NCBI RefSeq assembly: GCF_003857035.1
Contig: NZ_QGSY01000191.1
Location: forward strand, 1 to 63,064
Source: Micromonospora arida
Lineage (GTDB): Bacteria > Actinomycetota > Actinomycetes > Mycobacteriales > Micromonosporaceae
DNA: 63,064 nt
Reading direction: 5' to 3'
Both the position numbers and the translations under genes were made by a program. How positions within the stretch are numbered: the stretch's first letter is position 1; every line of letters begins with the position of its first letter. This document shows, piece by piece, positions 51,311 to 59,608 of the stretch. The notes below the pieces were generated by a model. That model saw only the letters and a list, made by a program, of their open reading frames with translations. It had not been told where the DNA came from and ran no database searches.

Positions 51311-51904
51311 ATGCCGGAGTTGACCGAGGACGTGACCTTCCGCAACGAGGACTGGTACGGCGAGGAGCTGACCGACCGGCACTTCGTGGGTTGCGAGTTC
51401 TTCGGGGTGGACCTGACCGAGGCGGTGAGCAGAGGCTCGGTCTTCACCGGCTGCACGTTCGGCAACGTGGCGTTCAACGCCTCCCGACATGTCGACTCCG
51501 CCTTCACCCGTTGCGTGTTTCGGCGGTGCAACTTCTTCGAGGCCGAGTTCACCGGCTGCAAGCTGGTCGGCAGCACCTTCAGCGAGTGCGATCTGCGCCC
51601 GTTGACGGTGGACGGCGGTGACTGGTCCTTCGTCGCGTTGCCCGGTGCCGACCTGCGTGGTGTCCGGCTGACCGGGGTGCGCATGCGCGAGGTGGACCTG
51701 ACCAGAGCCAATCTGACCAGTGCTACGGTCACCGGTGTCGATCTTTCCGGGGCACAGCTGACCAACGTCCGGCTCGGCGGCGCCGACCTGCGGGGCAGCG
51801 ACCTCACCGCGCTGGACCCGACGGTCGTCGAGCGAGCCGGTGCCGTGATCGACGTCGAGCAGGCCGTGGTCGTCGCGCAACTGCTCGGCTTCCGGATCGG
51901 CTGA
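51311..51904 (+). CDS. Pentapeptide repeat protein
   Basis: A 197-residue protein made almost entirely of A(D/N)LxX-type five-residue repeats (CEFFGVDLTEAV, FTGCTFGNVAF, CVFRRCNFFEAEFTGCKL, ADLRGVRLTGVRMREVDLTRANL, ADLRGSDL), which fold into a right-handed quadrilateral helix. Members of this size include DNA-mimicking gyrase-protection proteins (Qnr, MfpA), but the sequence here is generic and such a role is only a possibility. No membrane segment or signal is present. Confidence 0.9.
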   Translation: MPELTEDVTFRNEDWYGEELTDRHFVGCEFFGVDLTEAVSRGSVFTGCTFGNVAFNASRHVDSAFTRCVFRRCNFFEAEFTGCKLVGSTFSECDLRPLTVDGGDWSFVALPGADLRGVRLTGVRMREVDLTRANLTSATVTGVDLSGAQLTNVRLGGADLRGSDLTALDPTVVERAGAVIDVEQAVVVAQLLGFRIG

Positions 51905-52104
51905 CCCGAGAAGGCGCTGCTGGTCTGCCGAAGTGCCCGTCCGGAGCGGCCGGGTTGTCCGACAGCGTCCCATTGTGGGCTGGACACGTCCGGCAGTCCG
52001 GATCTAGCGTGTCGTCCACGCCCGGGTAAACGTGAAACTGCCCACAGTGGATGGTGTGGTCCTCGGCGGTCCAAAACGGCCGGGTGGCGGAGTTGGAGGG
52101 GTCG

Positions 52105-53037
52105 GTGGCGGACGAAGACCGCACGCGGGCTGGTTCGAGGGCAGGCGACGCGCCGCCGAAGCACCGTCCGCGTGCCATTACCGCCGGGGTGACCCGCAGG
52201 GTGTTGCGCCGCGCCCGACGGCGGCGGCGCTGGGCGGTGGAGGGAGCCGCCGTACTCGTCTGCCTGGTGATGTTGGTCTCGTACCTCGCCACCCGGTCCG
52301 CTCCGGCGCCGGACGACGACCAGGCGGGTCCGGGGGGCGTGTCCGCTCGTCCCCCCGGTCTCCCGGCCGCCGACGGGCGCACCGGCGAGGCAGGGCCGGC
52401 GACGCCCGGTCTGCGTCCGCGCCAGCGCCCGCCCTCGCCGGACCCGACGCCGTCAACCAGCGAGCCCGCCCCGCCACCGGCGAAGCCCGGTGCGCCCGCG
52501 CTGACGGTGAGCCGGGGCGAGATGCCCGCCATCGTCGACCTCACCGCCGTGGGCGCCCGGGACTGGGTGCACTGGGGGGAGCGCGGCGGCAGGTCGACGA
52601 ACCGCAAGCGCTCCGGCTCCGGCGAGATCATCGACGGGGGTGGCCCAGGCCGGCGGGTCGGCTGGGACGGCAACCAGGAGTACGTGCGCTGGGCCGACGG
52701 CACGCCGGAGCGGTCGACGAACGGCAGCTCCAACGGCGTCTACGCCTGCGGCGCAGGGAACGGGTTCAGCCTCGCCGTCGCCGGCAGTGGTGAGCCGCGC
52801 ACTGTCCAGCTCTACGGTGGCATCTGGATGGCTCGGGGGCGACTGGAGGCGCGGCTGTCCACCGGCGGGCCCGCCAGCACCGCCCACCTGGAAGACCCGT
52901 ACACCAGTCAGAGCGCCCAGTTCACCATCCGCTTCACAGTGCCGAAGGGCGCCCGGCTGCTGCTGAACTGGACCGTCGAGAAGGTCTTCACGCCGCACTG
53001 CGGCAACGTCGGCCTCCAGGCCGTGACGGTGCGTTGA
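52105..53037 (+). CDS. Membrane-anchored protein with a galactose-binding-like beta-sandwich domain
   Basis: From GTG 52105 (GGAGGGG just upstream) the protein has 310 residues: an Arg-rich cytoplasmic lead (about 1-48), one TM helix (about 49-68, AAVLVCLVMLVSYLATRS), a Pro/Gly-rich linker and an outer domain (about 140-310). That domain has DWVHWGERGG, YVRWADGTPE, GVYACGAGNGFSLAVAG, RTVQLYGGIWMARGRLEARLS and a final FTPHCGNVGLQAVTV. The same pattern, as I recall it, occurs as an accessory module in bacterial glycoside hydrolases and looks carbohydrate-binding. The protein may tie a glycan or wall polymer to the membrane. The paralogue 2 gene follows. Confidence 0.7.
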   Translation: MADEDRTRAGSRAGDAPPKHRPRAITAGVTRRVLRRARRRRRWAVEGAAVLVCLVMLVSYLATRSAPAPDDDQAGPGGVSARPPGLPAADGRTGEAGPATPGLRPRQRPPSPDPTPSTSEPAPPPAKPGAPALTVSRGEMPAIVDLTAVGARDWVHWGERGGRSTNRKRSGSGEIIDGGGPGRRVGWDGNQEYVRWADGTPERSTNGSSNGVYACGAGNGFSLAVAGSGEPRTVQLYGGIWMARGRLEARLSTGGPASTAHLEDPYTSQSAQFTIRFTVPKGARLLLNWTVEKVFTPHCGNVGLQAVTVR

Positions 53038-53150
53038 CTGACTGATCGCTGCGCTTTCGGACAGCGGGACAGTTTGTCCGTCGCGGACTGTCGAATGCGT
53101 CGTAACTTTCTGCTGTCCCCATCCGACCATCCAGTGTGGAGGCAGCGGAG

Positions 53151-53480
53151 ATGAGCAGCAGCACCGCCCACCGCGTCTGTCGTGCCGCTTCGTCCGGCAC
53201 CGGTGAAGCGTCCGGGGAGGTTCTTCGCGACATCCCCCTGCCGCCGTACGTGACGGGCGAGGACACCCAGTTCGCCGTACGGGCGGTGGTGGTGCACGCC
53301 CCCCGACGGTGGTCCGGGGGTGTGGTCTGCCGTAACGATGCCAGCCCGCACCCGTGCCGCCTGCACCGCTGGGGCACCCGGGTGCTGGCGCTGCGCGGGC
53401 TGCGGGCCGCTGAGATCGCCGCGCTCATCGAACGTGGTGACCCGACGGCGGTGGTCCCCCCACCGGACCGTCCGGCCTGA
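53151..53480 (+). CDS. Small protein of a CRND/PCRLHRWG family (paralogue 2)
   Basis: A 109-residue protein related to the product of 46522-46932. The shared core is VLRDIPLPPYVTGED, FAVRAVVVHAPRRWSGGVVCRND, PHPCRLHRWGTRVLALRGL and IAALIERGDP. The paired cysteines, the RND triplet and LHRWG are invariant between the two copies, while the N-terminal 30 residues differ. GGAGG about eight bases before ATG 53151 gives the start. No signal peptide is seen. Function unknown; conservation of the cysteines suggests metal binding or redox chemistry. Confidence 0.75.
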   Translation: MSSSTAHRVCRAASSGTGEASGEVLRDIPLPPYVTGEDTQFAVRAVVVHAPRRWSGGVVCRNDASPHPCRLHRWGTRVLALRGLRAAEIAALIERGDPTAVVPPPDRPA

Positions 53481-53490
53481 GCGCTCGCTG

Positions 53491-53520
53491 GGCCGGGAGG
53501 CGCGAACGCGCCTCCCGGCC
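53491..53520. terminator. Strong hairpin between convergent genes
   Basis: A perfect 14-bp stem (ggccgggaggcgcg and complement) around aa between paralogue 2 and dacB. Confidence 0.75.
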
Positions 53521-53525
53521 GTCGC

Positions 53526-55118
53526 TCAGCAGGTGATCGGTTTGACCCAGGAGCACTCGACGCCCTCCGGGGTGCGCGGCGTCTCCGGCACCGCCGGCCG
53601 CGCCACCCGTGCCGACGACGCACCACCCTCGCGGAAGCCGGCCAACGCCACGGCGATCTGGTCCTCGAGCGACTTCACCGAGGCCGTGAGGTAGTTGTTC
53701 AGCAGGATGGAGAACGCCAACAGTCGACCATCGGCGCTGGTGACGTAGCCGGAGAGCCCGGAGACACCGGTCAGGCTGCCGGTCTTGGCGTGCACGTTGC
53801 CTGCGGCCGGCGTGCCGGCCATCCGGCTGCGCAGGGTGCCGCCGACGAACCGCTCGGGCTGACCGGCGATCGGCAGCGCCGCGTACCAGGTCGCGAACCA
53901 CGGTTCGGCGCGGACGGCGCTCAGCAGGTCGACGAACTCCGTCGCCGGGATCAGATTGCGCCGGGACAACCCTGAGCCGTCACGCTGGCGCAGTTTCCCG
54001 GTGTCCATTCCGCTGTCGGCGACATACTCGCTGATCGCGGTGAGACCGGCCGTCCAGGTGCCCGAGCCGGAGAGCACCCGGCCGATCTCCTTGGTCAACA
54101 CCTCGGCGTGCCCGTTGTTGGACAGCTTCAAGAACGGCGTCATCAACTCGCCCAGGCTCATCGAGTCGTGGCGTGCCACCGGGTGGGCCCTCTCCGGGGT
54201 GGGCTGGCCGAGCACGGTCCGGCCGAGCACCCGGATGCCGTGACGGTGCAGCGCTGCCCGGAACACGTCGGCCGCGTAGCCGGTGGGTTCCCAGACGGTG
54301 ACCCAGTCGCTGGCGGGCTCGTCGCCGACGGCGATCTGACCGGTCACCACGACGGTGTTGCCGCCGTGCTCACGCTCGATCGAGATCGAGGTCTCGCCGT
54401 CGCTGACCGTCTGGGCGCGGTTGTCGACGCGGACGTACCCGGTGGCGGGGGTGGTGGTGACCACCGGTGGGGCGCCGGCCCGGTCGGCCGGTGCGGCGTG
54501 CACGATCACGGTGCCCGCGTCGTAGTCGGTGTCCGGGGCCACGGTCAGCGCGGAGACCTGGGCGGCGTAGTAGTAGGGCTCGTCGTCCCAGGTCCAGTCG
54601 GGGCCGAGTCGGGTGCGGTCGTAGCGGGTGTCGTCGGCGACCAGGTTTCCGGTGACCACCCGTACGCCGTCGGCGGCGACCTGCGCGGCGAGCGCGTCGT
54701 AGTCGGCGGCGAGCATTGTCGGGTCGCCCCCGCCGCGCAGGTAGAGGTTGCCGGAGAGCAGGCCCGCACGGCGCTTGCCGCTCGCCCGTACGTCGGTGCT
54801 GAAGCGGTGGCCCGGGCCGAGCAGCTCAAGGGCGGCCGTCGAGGTCAGCAGCTTGGTGTTGGACGCCGGAACCAGCCGGCGGTCACCGTTGCGGTCGTAG
54901 AGCGTCTGTCCCGTGCTGGTGTCGACCACGACCACCGACGCCTGCGCGCCGGCCAACCGGGTGTCGGCGAGGATCGTGTCGATGGTGGCACGCAGGTTGG
55001 TCGTCGCGGGGGTGGGCGACTCGGCCGTGGCGCCGGGCGCGGCGGCGGTGGCCCCGGTGGCGACCAGCGCGACCAGCGCGACCAGTGCGAGGGCCCGGGG
55101 AAAGTGACGGCGATGCAT
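53526..55118 (-). CDS. dacB: D-alanyl-D-alanine carboxypeptidase/endopeptidase (PBP4, S13 family)
   Basis: A 530-residue exported protein: signal peptide (about 1-30), then the S13 peptidase with S86-N-T-K89 (PASNTKLLTS), SNN in FLKLSNNGHAEVLTKEIG (about 332-345), and KTGSLTGVSGL near the C-terminus, all three penicillin-binding motifs. The large insertion (about 120-300, LYLRGGGDPTML, then DDEPYYYAAQVSALTVAPDTDYD) is the usual DacB domain II/III. It trims or cuts peptidoglycan cross-links in the wall. Length and order agree with actinobacterial DacB. It is transcribed away from the aquaporin gene's direction of reading on the same strand, 67 bases downstream of that gene. Confidence 0.93.
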   Translation of the reverse strand: MHRRHFPRALALVALVALVATGATAAAPGATAESPTPATTNLRATIDTILADTRLAGAQASVVVVDTSTGQTLYDRNGDRRLVPASNTKLLTSTAALELLGPGHRFSTDVRASGKRRAGLLSGNLYLRGGGDPTMLAADYDALAAQVAADGVRVVTGNLVADDTRYDRTRLGPDWTWDDEPYYYAAQVSALTVAPDTDYDAGTVIVHAAPADRAGAPPVVTTTPATGYVRVDNRAQTVSDGETSISIEREHGGNTVVVTGQIAVGDEPASDWVTVWEPTGYAADVFRAALHRHGIRVLGRTVLGQPTPERAHPVARHDSMSLGELMTPFLKLSNNGHAEVLTKEIGRVLSGSGTWTAGLTAISEYVADSGMDTGKLRQRDGSGLSRRNLIPATEFVDLLSAVRAEPWFATWYAALPIAGQPERFVGGTLRSRMAGTPAAGNVHAKTGSLTGVSGLSGYVTSADGRLLAFSILLNNYLTASVKSLEDQIAVALAGFREGGASSARVARPAVPETPRTPEGVECSWVKPITC

Positions 55119-55185
55119 CTACTGATGCTGTCATGGAGATATTCGCCAGAGAAGGCCCTCAGGCGAAAGTTATTGCCGTCTGGGG

Positions 55186-55902
55186 CTACTTCGGCCCACC
55201 GACCGTCTTCTCGTGGCCACCCCAGTAGTGCCGCTGCGCCCCCATCACCAGTGGTGCGACCAGCGCGGCGAGCGCCCCGCCGAGCAGCGGGAAGACGATG
55301 AACACCCAGAGCTGCCGTAGCGCCACGCCGCCCTCGAAGACCGCCGGACCGAACGCGCGGGCCGGATTGACCGCCGCGCCGGTCAGCGTCACACCCACCA
55401 GTTGGGTCACGGCCAGGGCCAACCCGATGGCCAGCCCGGCGGTGCCCGGATTTTCGCTCCGACTCGTCACCACCAGCACGACCAGCACGAAGAGGAAGGT
55501 CAGCACGACTTCCAGCACGGCCGCCCCGCCCCGGTTGATGTGCGCGCCGTAACCGTTCGTGCCCAGGGCCCCGGTCTGGTCCGCTACGTCACCCCATCGG
55601 GTGAGCGCCCAGAGCACGAAGCCCGCGACGGTCGCGCCGACGAACTGCGCGATCCAGTACGCCACCGCCCCGAGCACCGAGATCTTGCCGGAGAGCAGCA
55701 CACCGAGCGTCACCGCCGGGTTGACGTGGCTGCCGGAGAGCGGGCCGATCGTGTAGACGAGGGCCACCATCACGAACCCGAAGGCCAGCGCCACCACCAC
55801 CACGCCGCCCTGGACCCGTGCGGCGACCGCGCTGCCCACCCCGAAGAACACCAGCAGCAGGGTGCCGAGGAACTCGCCCGCGTACCGACGGAAGTCGCTC
55901 AT
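55186..55902 (-). CDS. MIP-family aquaporin
   Basis: A 238-residue channel with six helices and two NPA boxes: SHVNPAVTLGV (about 58-68) and GAAVNPARAFGPAVF (about 176-190). The arginine after the second NPA is part of the selectivity filter. Absence of the aspartate after that arginine (NPARAFGP rather than NPARDxGP) points to an orthodox water channel of the AqpZ type and not a glycerol facilitator. The C-terminus is short and charged. TACGCT lies six bases before the ATG. Confidence 0.92.
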   Translation of the reverse strand: MSDFRRYAGEFLGTLLLVFFGVGSAVAARVQGGVVVVALAFGFVMVALVYTIGPLSGSHVNPAVTLGVLLSGKISVLGAVAYWIAQFVGATVAGFVLWALTRWGDVADQTGALGTNGYGAHINRGGAAVLEVVLTFLFVLVVLVVTSRSENPGTAGLAIGLALAVTQLVGVTLTGAAVNPARAFGPAVFEGGVALRQLWVFIVFPLLGGALAALVAPLVMGAQRHYWGGHEKTVGGPK

Positions 55903-55908
55903 TCACTC

Positions 55909-55914
55909 AGCGTA
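55909..55914 (-). promoter_or_regulatory. -10 element TACGCT, probable leaderless start
   Basis: Minus-strand TACGCT ends six bases before ATG 55902 of the aquaporin gene; no ribosome site is seen. Confidence 0.5.
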
Positions 55915-56011
55915 GGCGCAGGTCAGGTGATCGAGGCCGGAATGGCCGGCTGTGACCGGGGCGACGGTCGAGGGCGGGCACAGCGGTGACATCCGGGGCG
56001 TTGTAGCCCAC

Positions 56012-57085
56012 GTGGACATCCACTCCGCGGACGTCGTGGTGATCGGCGCCGGTCAGGCCGGCCTGAGCGCCGGCTATCACCTGCACCGCACCGGCTTCGC
56101 GCCCGGCAGCGGCTTCGTCATCCTCGACGCCGACGACGGGCCCGGCGGTGCCTGGCAGCACCGCTGGCCGACGCTGGTCTTCGACCGGGTGCACGGCTTC
56201 CACGACCTGCCCGGGCTGCCGCTCCCGCCCACCGACCCGAAGCGCCCGGCTTCCGAGCAGGTCCGCGCCTACTTCGCCGCGTACGAGAGGGCCTTCGACC
56301 TGCCGGTGCGGCGGCCGGTGCGGGTCCGGGCGGTGCGCTCCCGCCCCGACGGCCGGCTGGATGTGCACACCGACCGGGGCACGTGGACCGCCCGAGCCTT
56401 GATCAACGCCACCGGCACCTGGACCCGACCGTTCTGGCCGCACTACCCGGGCCGGTCGACGTTCCGGGGACGCCAGTTGCACACCGCCGACTACCGAGGG
56501 CCGGCCGAGTTCAACGGCCTTCGCGTGGTGGTGGTCGGCGGCGGCACCTCGGCCGTGCAACTGCTCGGTGAGGTCTCCACCGTCGCGGCGAGCACCACCT
56601 GGGTGACCCGCCGGCCGCCGACGTTCAACGACGAGGAGTTCGGCCCGGAACTGGGTCGCGCCGCGGTGGCCCGGGTGGACCAGGCGGTCCGGGCCGGCCG
56701 ACCGCCGGGCAGTGTGGTGGGCGTGACCGGGCTTCCGGTCACCCCGGAGGTACGCCGACTGCGCGAGCGCGGCGTCCTCGACCGGCTACCCATGTTCGAC
56801 CGGATCACGCCCGACGGGGTGGCCTGGACGGACGGGAGGTTCGTGCCGGCGGACGTGATCCTGTGGTGCACCGGCTTCCGGGCGGCCATCGACCACCTCG
56901 CCCCGCTGGGGCTGCGCGCGCCCGGCGGCGGTATCACGATGGACGGCACCCGGGTGGTCGCCGACGCGCGGGTTCACCTGGTCGGATACGGCCCCTCGGC
57001 CAGCACCATCGGTGCCAACCGGGCCGGTCGCGCGGCGGTCAACGAGATTCGCGCCTGGCTGGCGCCGGCCGCCGCTCTCCACTGA
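56012..57085 (+). CDS. Flavin-containing monooxygenase-like NAD(P)/FAD oxidoreductase
   Basis: A 357-residue two-dinucleotide-fold protein: FAD site VVVIGAGQAGLSAGYHL (about 9-25), a FDRVHGFHDLPGLPLP substrate region, ALINATGTWTRPFWPHYPG (ATG motif linking the two folds), NADPH site VVVVGGGTSAVQLLGE (about 172-187) and VILWCTGFRAAIDHL near the end. This matches the CzcO/YpdA-like FMO group that oxidises sulfur or nitrogen compounds or acts in metal and thiol redox. GTG 56012 begins the FAD strand directly; ATG 55952 would add a 20-residue lead unlike the family. Confidence 0.88.
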   Translation: MDIHSADVVVIGAGQAGLSAGYHLHRTGFAPGSGFVILDADDGPGGAWQHRWPTLVFDRVHGFHDLPGLPLPPTDPKRPASEQVRAYFAAYERAFDLPVRRPVRVRAVRSRPDGRLDVHTDRGTWTARALINATGTWTRPFWPHYPGRSTFRGRQLHTADYRGPAEFNGLRVVVVGGGTSAVQLLGEVSTVAASTTWVTRRPPTFNDEEFGPELGRAAVARVDQAVRAGRPPGSVVGVTGLPVTPEVRRLRERGVLDRLPMFDRITPDGVAWTDGRFVPADVILWCTGFRAAIDHLAPLGLRAPGGGITMDGTRVVADARVHLVGYGPSASTIGANRAGRAAVNEIRAWLAPAAALH

Positions 57086-57277
57086 CCTGGCTCTATTTGA
57101 CGGATGCTCGGCCAGCGGGCACGGTGGGAGTGACGGGGCCGTCAGCTGCCCCGATTTCGATGCGACGGCGATGACCGCTCGCCCTCTGTCGCCTCCCACG
57201 TGTGCTCGTACGCGGGCCGACTGTCCGGTCCGCGCGGTATCCGACCGCGAGCCGAGAATCCACGAGGAGTTCCAGCA

Positions 57278-57559
57278 ATGCTCACCATGACCGATAACGC
57301 CGTGCTCGTCATCCGTGACCTCGCCAACCAACAGGACGTCGCCCAGGACGGCGGTGTGCGTATCGCCGCCGACGCCGAGGCGGGCTCGCTCACCGTCGAG
57401 CTGGTGCCCGAACCGGTACAGGGCGATCGGGTGGTCGACAACCAGGGCGCCCGGATCTTCCTGGACGAGGACGCCGCCGAACTGCTCGGCGACGCGTCGG
57501 TGGACGCCACCGTCGACGACGAGGGCGTCATCCAGTTCGGCTTCACCGAGAAGCAGTAG
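57278..57559 (+). CDS. HesB/IscA-like protein without cysteines
   Basis: A 93-residue protein with the HesB fold pattern (AVLVIRDLANQQ, GGVRIAADAEAGSLTVELVPEP, GDRVVDNQGARIFLDEDAAELLGDASVDATVDD, IQFGF). True A-type iron-sulfur carriers hold the cluster with three cysteines; this protein contains none, so it cannot bind a cluster in that way. It belongs to the acidic actinobacterial HesB-like subgroup of unknown role. GAGGAG precedes ATG 57278. A stop eight bases before that of the convergent beta family gene leaves almost no spacer. Confidence 0.8.
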   Translation: MLTMTDNAVLVIRDLANQQDVAQDGGVRIAADAEAGSLTVELVPEPVQGDRVVDNQGARIFLDEDAAELLGDASVDATVDDEGVIQFGFTEKQ

Positions 57560-57567
57560 AACCGGCT

Positions 57568-58638
57568 TCACCGCAGCGATCGTCCCCGCTGTGGTGGTGG
57601 CCCCTGCCCGGGGTGCCACCGCGGCGCGCCGTCGCCGGCTGGATGCAACAGCGTGGCGAGCACGTGGGCCAGGTGGTGCGAGGTGCTCCACGCCGTCCAG
57701 TTGGCGGTCGAGCCGGCCCCGGCCCCCCGGCGCGCCCGGCGCAGCAGCTCGTGGTCACCCCAGGAGAAGGCCGCCCCGGTGGTCGGCCAGTGCGGTGCCG
57801 ACACCAACGTGCGACACAGGTCGGCGAACCGGTCGTCGCCTCGGCCGCCGCGTCGCGCCCAGCGGTAGACCCACCAGCTGCCGTCGTCGGTGTAGCGCAC
57901 GGTCGGCAACCGGTCGCCAGGGTCACCGGTCCCCGACCCGGCCGGGTGGACGCCGTAGTCGCCGTAGTCGACCCCGGCGTCGGCCAGTCGTCGCCACAGT
58001 TGCCAGTCCCAACGGTCCAGATGGACCGGCTCGTCGGTGGGCAACCGGGACAGCGTCGGCGGCATGCCGCCCGCCGCCACCGTCACCGACTGCCAGGCGT
58101 GTCGGCGCGCCCAGTCCAGCAGGTGGCGTACCCGGGGCTCGGCGGCCCGCACGTCCGCCGGGCAGCAGACGTCCCCCGCGTCCACCAGCAGGTCGCACTC
58201 CTCCGGGGCGAGGCTGGTGAACCGCCAGATCCGTTCCACCGCGGTGGTGCTCGCATCCGGCCCGGCCCGGTCCTGGCCGGCCCGCAGCCGGATGAGCGCA
58301 CGTCGGCCGTACGCCCGCGCCGCCGCGCCGTGCGCGACCAGCCGGTGGTCGCTCTCGGAGAGACCGATCACCGGCACCACCGGTACGCCCCAACGGGTCA
58401 GCTCCGCCTCGGGGAGGTCGGGCAGTGCGCTGACGTCGACGGCGGGCAGCAGCCCGGCCGGCAACCGGCGGATGGCGTCAATCGTGGACCGACCGATCGC
58501 GTCGATCTCCAGGATCGGGGCGACCAGTGTGGCGTACGCGGGATCGAGGTGGCTCAGGGCCTCAAGCTCGCCTCGTCGGCTGGCAAGGATGGGGCGGTAG
58601 ACCGGTGCCGCCGCCCGGCCCCCGTGGGCGGGCACCAT
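57568..58638 (-). CDS. Beta family protein (phage T4 beta-like, PF14350 type)
   Basis: A 356-residue protein with the beta-family opening YRPILASRRGELEALSHLDP (about 14-33), then APILEIDAIG, PAVDVSAL, VPVIGLSESDHRLV and CDLLVDAGDV, which suggest a TIM-barrel-like run of strands, and RLPTVRYTDDGSWWVYRWARRGG near the end. Such proteins occur in phages and in bacterial accessory regions, often near defence genes; no activity is established. It is divergent from the sulfotransferase gene across a 91-base gap with a start-proximal -10 on each side. Confidence 0.7.
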   Translation of the reverse strand: MVPAHGGRAAAPVYRPILASRRGELEALSHLDPAYATLVAPILEIDAIGRSTIDAIRRLPAGLLPAVDVSALPDLPEAELTRWGVPVVPVIGLSESDHRLVAHGAAARAYGRRALIRLRAGQDRAGPDASTTAVERIWRFTSLAPEECDLLVDAGDVCCPADVRAAEPRVRHLLDWARRHAWQSVTVAAGGMPPTLSRLPTDEPVHLDRWDWQLWRRLADAGVDYGDYGVHPAGSGTGDPGDRLPTVRYTDDGSWWVYRWARRGGRGDDRFADLCRTLVSAPHWPTTGAAFSWGDHELLRRARRGAGAGSTANWTAWSTSHHLAHVLATLLHPAGDGAPRWHPGQGPPPQRGRSLR

Positions 58639-58643
58639 AGTTC

Positions 58644-58649
58644 AATCTA
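58644..58649 (-). promoter_or_regulatory. -10 element TAGATT, probable leaderless start
   Basis: Minus-strand TAGATT ends five bases before ATG 58638 of the beta family gene. Confidence 0.45.
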
Positions 58650-58717
58650 GCCAGGCGTACGCACATCCCCCAGGAATGTAAGCCGGAATTCGGCTGCTCG
58701 ACTGTCGGTTCGGCGAC

Positions 58718-58723
58718 TACCAT
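58718..58723 (+). promoter_or_regulatory. -10 element TACCAT, probable leaderless start
   Basis: TACCAT ends six bases before ATG 58730 of the sulfotransferase gene. Confidence 0.5.
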
Positions 58724-58729
58724 CCACCG

Positions 58730-59608
58730 ATGCCCACGCCAGTTCACCGTTACCGATCCGACGAAGAGGACAGCGCGCGGTGGACCGGTTTTCCGTTCCG
58801 TGACGGCGACATAGTGATCAGCACCCGGTCGAAGAGCGGCACCACCTGGATGCAGATGATCTGTGCGCTCCTGGTGCTGGGCACCCCGGAGTTGCCGGCG
58901 CCGCTGACCGTGCTGTCGCCGTGGCTGGACTGGTTGGGCGAGCCCCAGGCCACGGTGTACGACCGGCTGGCCGCCCAGCCACACCGGCGGTTCATCAAGA
59001 CGCACACCCCGCTGGACGGGGTGCCGCTCGACCCTCGGGCGCACTACGTGGTGGTGGCCCGGCACCCGCTGGACATGGCGGTCTCCCTCTACCACCAGAG
59101 CGCCAACCTGGACCGGGTGCGCATCGCCGAGTTGACCGGCCGCCCCGCCCCGGCCGGGCCACCCCGAGAGCGGCCTCCGGTGCGGGAGTGGTTGCTGAGC
59201 TGGGTCGACCGGGAGGTGGACCCCCGCGCCGAGCTGGATTCGCTGCCCGGGGTGCTGATGCACCTGAGTGACGCGTGGGCCCGCCGGCACGAGCCGAACG
59301 TCGAGCTGGTGCACTACGACGACCTGCTGGCCGATCTGGGTGGTGAGATGCGCCGGTTGGCCGACCGGTGGCAACTCCCGAGCCCGGGGCCGGAGTTGGT
59401 TGAGGCCGCCACCTTCGGTCGGATGCGGGAGCACGCCGACCGGCTCGCGCCGGACACGCTCGGCGTGCTGCGTGACCGGCAGGCGTTCTTTCGCCGGGGA
59501 GGCTCGGGTCAGGGACGTGACCTGCTCGACGAGGCCGGTTTCGCCCGCTACCAGCAACGGGTCGCGGCGCTCGCTCCGCCCGACCTGCTCGGCTGGCTGC
59601 ACCGCTGA
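58730..59608 (+). CDS. Sulfotransferase-domain protein
   Basis: A 292-residue cytosolic sulfotransferase-like enzyme. IVISTRSKSGTTWMQ (about 28-42) is the 5'-phosphosulfate loop that binds PAPS; RFIKTHTPLDGVPL carries the KTH catalytic region, and YVVVARHPLDMAVSLYHQS the 3'-phosphate-binding Arg and Ser. FVHYDDL-like VELVHYDDLLADLGGEMRRLA follows. It would move sulfate from PAPS to an alcohol or amine of a small molecule; no biosynthetic neighbours hint at which. Leaderless start with TACCAT. Confidence 0.9.
   Translation: MPTPVHRYRSDEEDSARWTGFPFRDGDIVISTRSKSGTTWMQMICALLVLGTPELPAPLTVLSPWLDWLGEPQATVYDRLAAQPHRRFIKTHTPLDGVPLDPRAHYVVVARHPLDMAVSLYHQSANLDRVRIAELTGRPAPAGPPRERPPVREWLLSWVDREVDPRAELDSLPGVLMHLSDAWARRHEPNVELVHYDDLLADLGGEMRRLADRWQLPSPGPELVEAATFGRMREHADRLAPDTLGVLRDRQAFFRRGGSGQGRDLLDEAGFARYQQRVAALAPPDLLGWLHR

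Noticed and set aside
51311..51904. Pentapeptide protein as a quinolone-resistance (Qnr/MfpA) gene
   Set aside because: The repeats are generic and nothing specific to gyrase-protecting proteins was seen.
57568..58638. Beta family protein as part of a complete defence system
   Set aside because: Its neighbours (HesB-like protein and sulfotransferase) do not form a known defence set, and each appears to have its own promoter.
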